Positions 35,266 through 64,000 of a DNA stretch of 64,000 bases are shown one piece after another. The notes beneath the pieces are model-generated. The model ran no database searches and was not told where the DNA came from. It saw nothing but the letters and a program-made list of their open reading frames with translations. Position numbers and translations under genes: made by a program. Source of the DNA: Stramonita haemastoma (Eukaryota > Mollusca > Gastropoda > Neogastropoda > Muricidae); contig CM060324.1 in assembly GCA_030674155.1 (NCBI GenBank), forward strand, positions 60,026,780-60,090,779, read 5' to 3'. Every line of letters starts with the position of its first letter. Within the stretch, counting starts at the first letter, position 1.

Positions 35266-35575
35266 ATCTGTTCCACTCATTGTGATATATGTTCCACTCG
35301 TTGTGATATATGTTCCACTCAATGAGATATATGTTCCACTCATTGTGATATATGTTCCACTCATTGTGATTATCTGTTCCACTCATTGTGATATAATTAT
35401 GTTCCACTCATTGAAATATATGTTCCATTCATTGTGATATATGTTCCACTCATTGTGATTATCTGTTCCACTCATTGCGATATATGTTCCACTCATTGTG
35501 ATATCTGTTCCACTCATTGTGATTATCTGTTCCACTCATTGTGATTATCTGTTCCACTCATTGTGATATTTCAGG
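35264..35575. repeat. 21-23-bp minisatellite
   Basis: About 14 units of TGTTCCACTCATTGTGATAT. It directly follows dispersed repeat E (34800-35265). Confidence 0.8.
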
Positions 35576-36170
35576 CCAGCAGTGTTGCCAGCAGTGTTGC
35601 CCTCTGCCTCCACTCTTTGGAGAATTCCTCTCATGCATGTGACATCATTAGCCAGCCATAAGTGCTGCATCATCAGCACACCTGAAATTAGTGGTGTTTC
35701 TGCCTTCTACATTAATGCTATGTCATCTATCTCCGCCTTTCTCATGATAATTTCTGCACATATGATGGAAAGATGCAGGCATGCTATGCAAAACTGACAG
35801 ACTCCTTTTTTATATCAAAGAAGTCAGAGTGCTCAACATTTCATCGAATGGCTGCCTTCTGATCTGAAAGCAAAGTTTGCTTAATATACTATGAGCGAGA
35901 TCTGATGCTTTGGAAAGCCTATTTCTGACATTGTGATAAACAGGTGGTGATGTCTGACACCGTCAGAAGCCTTGTTGTAGTCTATGAACGTTATGAATGT
36001 CTCATCTCCCGTGTTTCTTTTTTCTCTCTAACAGAATCGGAAACAGGAACATCATGTCTGTTGTTCCACTTCCACGCCCATTTCCTGCTTAACAACACTA
36101 CATCTCTCTTTCTTCTTTAGGTTTTCCTCTGTTGGGGAGGAGGATCAGAAGAATGTTGCCTGTGTGTCTT
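35575..36170 (-). mobile_element. RTE-like LINE fragment
   Basis: Decayed minus-strand RT: TFITFIDYNKASDGV, then GRNTTNFRCADDAALMAG (catalytic box CADD). Frames are broken. Confidence 0.6.
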
Positions 36171-36299
36171 ATCAAGGCGATTGTTGTGTACTTGCCTCAG
36201 TATTTATTATCTCCACCCTTATGGAGCATGATGAATTCTTGTTGCTTCCACTTGGTAGGCCATTAGCACGTCTCCTGAATTCTTTTGCATAGCTGATCC

Positions 36300-37310
36300 A
36301 GAGCTGTAAAGCTGTATAACACTGAAGCTAAAAATGTGTACGGAATTGAAACAAACATTCTTTTTCAAGAACTTTTAGAAAAAGGGAATGAAACTGATCT
36401 TCTACCGGAAGAGATCTGGAATAACATGATGAAAGTGCCCACAGAGGCTGCCCAAAATAACTTAGGAAAGAAGGAAAAGAATCGACTGAAACCCCTTAAT
36501 AGTGGTGAAGATCTTAATTCAGCACGAGAAAAAAGAAAAAAAAAACAGATAAAAAAGAAAACAAAAAAGTTCAATACAAAAAACTGGAAAAAAAGAGATA
36601 AGAACAAAGATATGAAGAGATGAAAGTTTAAGGTAAGAAAATAAATGCTCAAAAATGACAATCGCTAATATTCATAGAAAAAGACACAGAAAATGTGTTT
36701 TTCGGCAAATTCAGAAAAGTAAAGGGAAGTACTCGGTCATTTTAAAAATAAAACCTAAATGGCAATTGTGGGACAAGTCTCACTGAAGGTAAAGGTAAAG
36801 ATGTCCCATAACCTGGGTGGTCGTATGGAGCGAGACATCAGAGACCTCAGCTTCTCCAGGGGGCAGCATGTTGAGGGCGGCGCCCTTCTCCTCTCCCTCG
36901 CTGCTTTACCTTCCCTGACCCTAAAGAGGGCAGGTACCCACTTACAGTTGGGTGGACTAGGGGACTGTACTTGAAGCCAAGGCGCACAAACGGTCACCTA
37001 TCCAACTGGTAACCACACTCGATGCTGCTTAACCTTAGCTTGGTGAAAGCGAGTGCTCTGACCACTAAGCTATCCTGTTCCGTTTTCTCACTGAAAGAAT
37101 CAAATGTTAGACAGGTGAGATGGATATGGAGAAGAACAGTTTGACACCAACAACAGGTCCACTGATGAACTGTCACGCAATGTCGACCCACAAGAGCTGG
37201 AACCTGTGCCTCTAAAGTAAGATGCCATCAAGCATCTGAAAGAAGGCACGTCCCCTGGAATGGACATGCATACTAAGTAAGCTTTTGAAGATCTCAGACA
37301 CTTCCCGTTT
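36300..37310 (+). mobile_element. RTE-like LINE fragment with SINE-C inside
   Basis: 36336-36623 is open (PTEAAQNNLGKKEKNRLKPL, the pre-RT linker of RTE elements). After the SINE-C (36785-37085) the RT start continues in pieces (YGEEQFDTNNRSTDELSRNV, DAIKHLKEGTSPGMDM). Confidence 0.6.
36785..37085 (-). mobile_element. SINE-C: tRNA head fused to 5S-like segment
   Basis: On the minus strand a tRNA box A (GATAGCTTAGTGGTCAGAG) is followed by AAGCTAAGGTTAAGCAGCAT and GGTTACCAGTTGGATAGGTG ACCG, which aligns with 5S rRNA box A, intermediate element and box C. A family-specific body (GGGTACCTGCCCTCTTTAGG) ends in a GGTAAAGGTAAAG-type 3' end. It is inserted in an old RTE fragment. Confidence 0.72.
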
Positions 37311-37464
37311 TAAGCTGTACATTATGTATGCTAAAGAGAGGGATAGAAAAGAGGAATTCCTAGCACAAAATTTCCAGTAGGTGGAGATGCTATCTATGAG
37401 GAGGACCCCGGCAGTTCCACGGGTGTGTTTTAAAGTTTAGCACACAGTTTGGTTTAAAATGATA

Positions 37465-37508
37465 TGAAGATATATTCACCCCCCCCCACACACACACACA
37501 CACACGTG

Positions 37509-37546
<38 letters not shown>

Positions 37547-37648
37547 TTCTCTCTCTGCTGATCAGCAACTCCTTTTATGTATGGGCCAACGGCCTATCTA
37601 TGAATAAATTCTGTCGTAGTTCCGAATTCAGTTCTCTCTCTTGCAGAC

Positions 37649-37704
<56 letters not shown>

Positions 37705-37745
37705 CAACACACACACACACACACACACACACGCTCGCGCGCGCG

Positions 37746-37804
<59 letters not shown>

Positions 37805-37809
37805 ACACA

Positions 37810-37862
<53 letters not shown>
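37465..37862. repeat. C, CA, CT, CAGA, CGCG and CA arrays
   Basis: Includes (CAGA)n 37647-37702 and an alternating (GC)n block of 16 bases at 37737-37752, a sequence able to adopt Z-DNA. Confidence 0.92.
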
Positions 37863-37864
<2 letters not shown>

Positions 37865-37879
37865 TCATACACACGGTTT

Positions 37880-38361
37880 GATCATAGTTCCAATTCTTTT
37901 TACTATTCTAATTCATAATTTTCTGAAAGTACTTTCAAATAATTTTCATCAAACACAAAAAAGGATGATGACATTGCTTTAAGGACGAATTTTAATCTTA
38001 GAAAACCCAATATTAAAAAGCCATGAATCATGTGCGAAGCAAAAATTTATGCAATGAGAGATACACAAACCAAATTTCGATAGGAAGCAAAATAGCTTAG
38101 AAGTAAAATACAAGCAGCAGTTTTTGTTTTTGTCAATAGCGTTGATAATCCTAAGCATTTACCATGCTTGTCACAAGACGGTTAACTTTTACATCCACCT
38201 AAAGCCTAAAACTCCCAGGCGTTGCACAACTGTAGGATCCGGGTACCAGAGACCTGTCACATCATTTTTTAAATCCCCCTCTCCGATTAGATGCAAGCTG
38301 ACTTGTGATGAGATCTGATGATGATTCTGCTCTTAATTGTGCATCTGTCTAACTCTCATCA
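37880..38361. other. Gene-free stretch
   Basis: AT-rich; nothing recognised. Confidence 0.35.
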
Positions 38362-38635
38362 CCTGTATTCTTGAGTTAACATCAGTACTGACTCTACTCC
38401 CCTCCAAAAAGTCCTTCGGATGAGACCATAATCCAACGTCCCTTCTGCGAACGCACGCAGAACATCTTGCATACACGTTAAAACCCGTTCCGCTTCTTGG
38501 AAGAGTAGGCCATTTTGTGTCGGTGGGAACGGATGACAAAAGTTGCAAAACAGCGTAGACACGGGGACTGGATGTAAAAAAACAATAAGTGCTTATTCAT
38601 GTATCCTCGAAATAAAATAATGAATAAATAAATAA
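38362..38635 (+). mobile_element. SINE-A, head lost
   Basis: Body from GAGTTAACATCAGTACTGAC to the CCTCGAAATAAAATAATGAA tail. Confidence 0.75.
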
Positions 38636-39212
38636 AACAAGTATTATGAACATGTCTAAGCGTTGTTCCTCCTGACTATAAAGAAACTAAGTGGACTTGA
38701 ATGTTAACAAGACTACAGAATGTTAATTAACTTACGCAAAAACCGAAAGCCTGAACTGGATCTTTATGATTAGTGATGGTTTAAAGGCGGAACGTATTCA
38801 TGTATATGCATGCTTAATTACTGTCATTGATGTCAAATCAAATGTTACTGCTAATGCAGATATAATAAATGACAAAGTCCATTCTATCTTCTTTTTTTGT
38901 TTTTTGGGAAACGCTCAGAAATCTTTCAAGTGAATGTTGAAATTTTGCAGAACTTGATGCAATGCATATATAATGAAAAAGAAACTCCATTCTGGTATCT
39001 TTCTTTTTTGGAAACGCTCAGACATCTTCAGCTTCCTGTTAAAATTTGGCAAAACTGTTATAGCTGTTTTGTTGATTCTCGTTTATTTTCCTTTAATATG
39101 CTGGTATAGAAAATGCTGAATGTCAAAGACAAAAACGTACTAAACAGAGTTGTAACACCAGTTTGTGGTAAAATTGTGGGTTGTGTGCAGATAACTTGAA
39201 CGATGTGTATGG
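38636..39212. other. Gene-free stretch with a short direct repeat
   Basis: Two diverged copies of a 115-bp block start near 38875 and 38985 (TTCTTTTTT, GGAAACGCTCAGA, ATCTT). Confidence 0.4.
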
Positions 39213-39221
39213 AATGTTATA

Positions 39222-39309
<88 letters not shown>

Positions 39310-39332
39310 AGAGAGAGAGAGAAAGGGATCGT
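39213..39332. repeat. (GA)n array 1
   Basis: GA array with three small breaks. Confidence 0.93.
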
Positions 39333-39504
39333 GAGTGATGGTGCACATGACCCTGCTCAATATTTTGAACTCTTTCTATGTCAAAAGCACTTTTGAGCAC
39401 ACACACTCAGAAATCACCAAAGCGGAAACAGGTCTATTCCCACCTCAAGTCTACTTTTGGTCAACAAGGAGTTAGCAATTACAACAAACCAGGAATGACT
39501 GGAC

Positions 39505-39507
<3 letters not shown>

Positions 39508-39598
<91 letters not shown>
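39508..39598. repeat. (GA)n array 2
   Basis: Uninterrupted GA array. Confidence 0.95.
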
Positions 39599-39599
<1 letters not shown>

Positions 39600-40170
39600 G
39601 ATAATTGAATGAATGTATGAATCTCTTTTACAGAGGGAAAGAAATAAGCAAGCATCACGAGTTTTCTACTTCCAGCTCTCAGTAAAAAAAAATTGATGAG
39701 AAAAAAGTCCCAAACAAATAAACAAAAATGTGAAAGAAAAAGAAGCACACATCAAAACCATAACGAAAAAGATCAAGTCAGCATGATAATAAGCCAAAAG
39801 AAAGAAAGAAAGAACCCCCCCCCCCCCCCCCCCAAAAAAAAAAAAAGAAGAAAAAAGGATAGAAGAAAATAATAACTTCTCCAGAATTTCCTAAAAAATA
39901 CGGCCATCAAGAGAGACATATATCTGACCACTACAAATCTGACCACTGATCCACACCTCTACAGCTTCTTAAACATGATGCAAGATGCGTACTACAAAAA
40001 ATCAAGAAGATAACGACAAAGCAAGAAATGACGAATTTTTTTAGAAAAAAAACAACGACCGAACAAAACAAAACAGAACAAAGCAAAAGCTCAGGCCAGA
40101 ATGGCTCAAAACGTCAATCATAGTCGGTGGTTAGCGGTAGTGTTGACGGGGGTGGGGGCGGTAACTGTGG
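39599..40170. other. CUB gene 3' flank
   Basis: A-rich, with C16 and A runs at 39817-39845. Probably 3' UTR and flank; no clear AATAAA on the minus strand close to the stop. Confidence 0.35.
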
Positions 40171-63454
<23,284 letters not shown>

Positions 63455-63458
63455 CTGA

Positions 63459-63460
<2 letters not shown>

Positions 63461-63534
<74 letters not shown>
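63461..63534. repeat. (CA)n beside CUB exon b (domain 1)
   Basis: Same location as in the other two modules. Confidence 0.93.
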
Positions 63535-63537
<3 letters not shown>

Positions 63538-63690
63538 GTTAAATCCTGTTCCGCTTTAAGAGTACGCCATCATGTGCCGGTGGGAACAGATGACAAGATT
63601 TATGAAACTGCATACACACGGGGACTGGATGTAAAAAAGCACATGAGTGCTTATTCCATTGTCCTCGATATACAAAATAAAATAAAATAA
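63535..63690 (+). mobile_element. SINE-A 3' half, in CUB module 1
   Basis: Paralogous to 57396-57545, at the same place beside exon b, so it was copied by the tandem duplication. Confidence 0.75.
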
Positions 63691-63790
63691 TAATATAATA
63701 ATATAATAATAATAATAAATAATAATACATGAAATTTATATAGCGCTATATCTTGTAAAAACAAATCAAAGCGCTTACACTCGACCCTCA
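63688..63790 (-). mobile_element. L2-like LINE or SINE 3' tail
   Basis: AGCGCTTTGATTTGTTTTTA, ATAGCGCTATATAAATTTCA and an ATT-rich tail on the minus strand. Confidence 0.6.
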
Positions 63791-63837
63791 CAACAAACAA
63801 GCAATGAATGACAATAAATAATTCTAGCAAATTCGAA

Positions 63838-63865
63838 AGCACACTCACGCGCGCGCACGCGCGCA

Positions 63866-63938
<73 letters not shown>

Positions 63939-63985
63939 ACACACGCACACGTAGAAATGCACGCACACTCGTACCCCCCCCCCCC
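63838..63985. repeat. CGCG, CA and C arrays
   Basis: Includes GCGCGCGCACGCGCGC and a C14 run near the window end. Confidence 0.9.
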
Positions 63986-64000
63986 CCACACACCACAATA

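Noticed and set aside
36336..36623. 95-codon Lys-rich ORF as a host gene
   Set aside because: Its central part matches the pre-RT linker of RTE elements, and flanks contain RT fragments.

Overview
This is eukaryotic DNA from an animal with a large, repeat-laden genome. Genes are split into short exons with GT/AG introns of several kb, dinucleotide arrays (CA/GT, GA, AT) are everywhere, and at least five tRNA- or 5S-derived SINE families and several non-LTR retrotransposon lineages are present. These traits, and the protein and SINE character, fit a lophotrochozoan, most likely a gastropod mollusc. That placement is inference; no species marker is present.

Three host genes are supported. (1) A plus-strand ankyrin-repeat gene enters from the left edge and ends at about 10.55 kb, with exons at 1-9, 967-1144, 2502-2605, 3691-3771, 5398-5531, about 7487-7559 and 10395-10550. 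(2) A complete minus-strand TMED10 orthologue (p24 cargo receptor) has five coding exons between 25683 and 16848 and predicts 205 aa. (3) A minus-strand gene for a secreted multi-CUB-domain protein enters from the right edge and ends at 40171. Each CUB domain is built from three exons, here called a, b and c. The a-b-c unit and its introns were duplicated in tandem with a spacing of about 6-7 kb, and the last c exon carries a Thr/Ser/Asn-rich 13-residue repeat tail. A lone possible exon of an unidentified gene lies at 34463-34554.

Between the genes lie: a 5'-truncated LINE flanked by a 15-bp target duplication (29083-31998); a full-length but decayed RTE-type LINE (about 42.5-46.4 kb) with a GATA-repeat tail; a CR1-group LINE (47.0-48.68 kb) followed by a 5'-inverted partial copy of the same family; older LINE fragments that were copied along with the CUB units; a hAT-like DNA element sitting inside a SINE; SINE-in-SINE nesting; and long minisatellites (17.4-19.2, 32.6-34.3 and 41.9-42.5 kb).

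The most unusual pattern is that several minisatellites contain copies of the splice site of the adjacent exon. The 5' splice site of ankyrin exon 6 recurs in about 28 downstream units, and its 3' splice-site region recurs upstream. The 3' splice site of TMED10 exon 4 recurs in 7 units. The 5' splice site of CUB exon a recurs in 4 units in one gene module and 10 in its paralogue. Introns here may therefore contain arrays of decoy splice sites grown from their own exon borders. Several single-base gaps in otherwise conserved exons suggest either local assembly error or recent decay.
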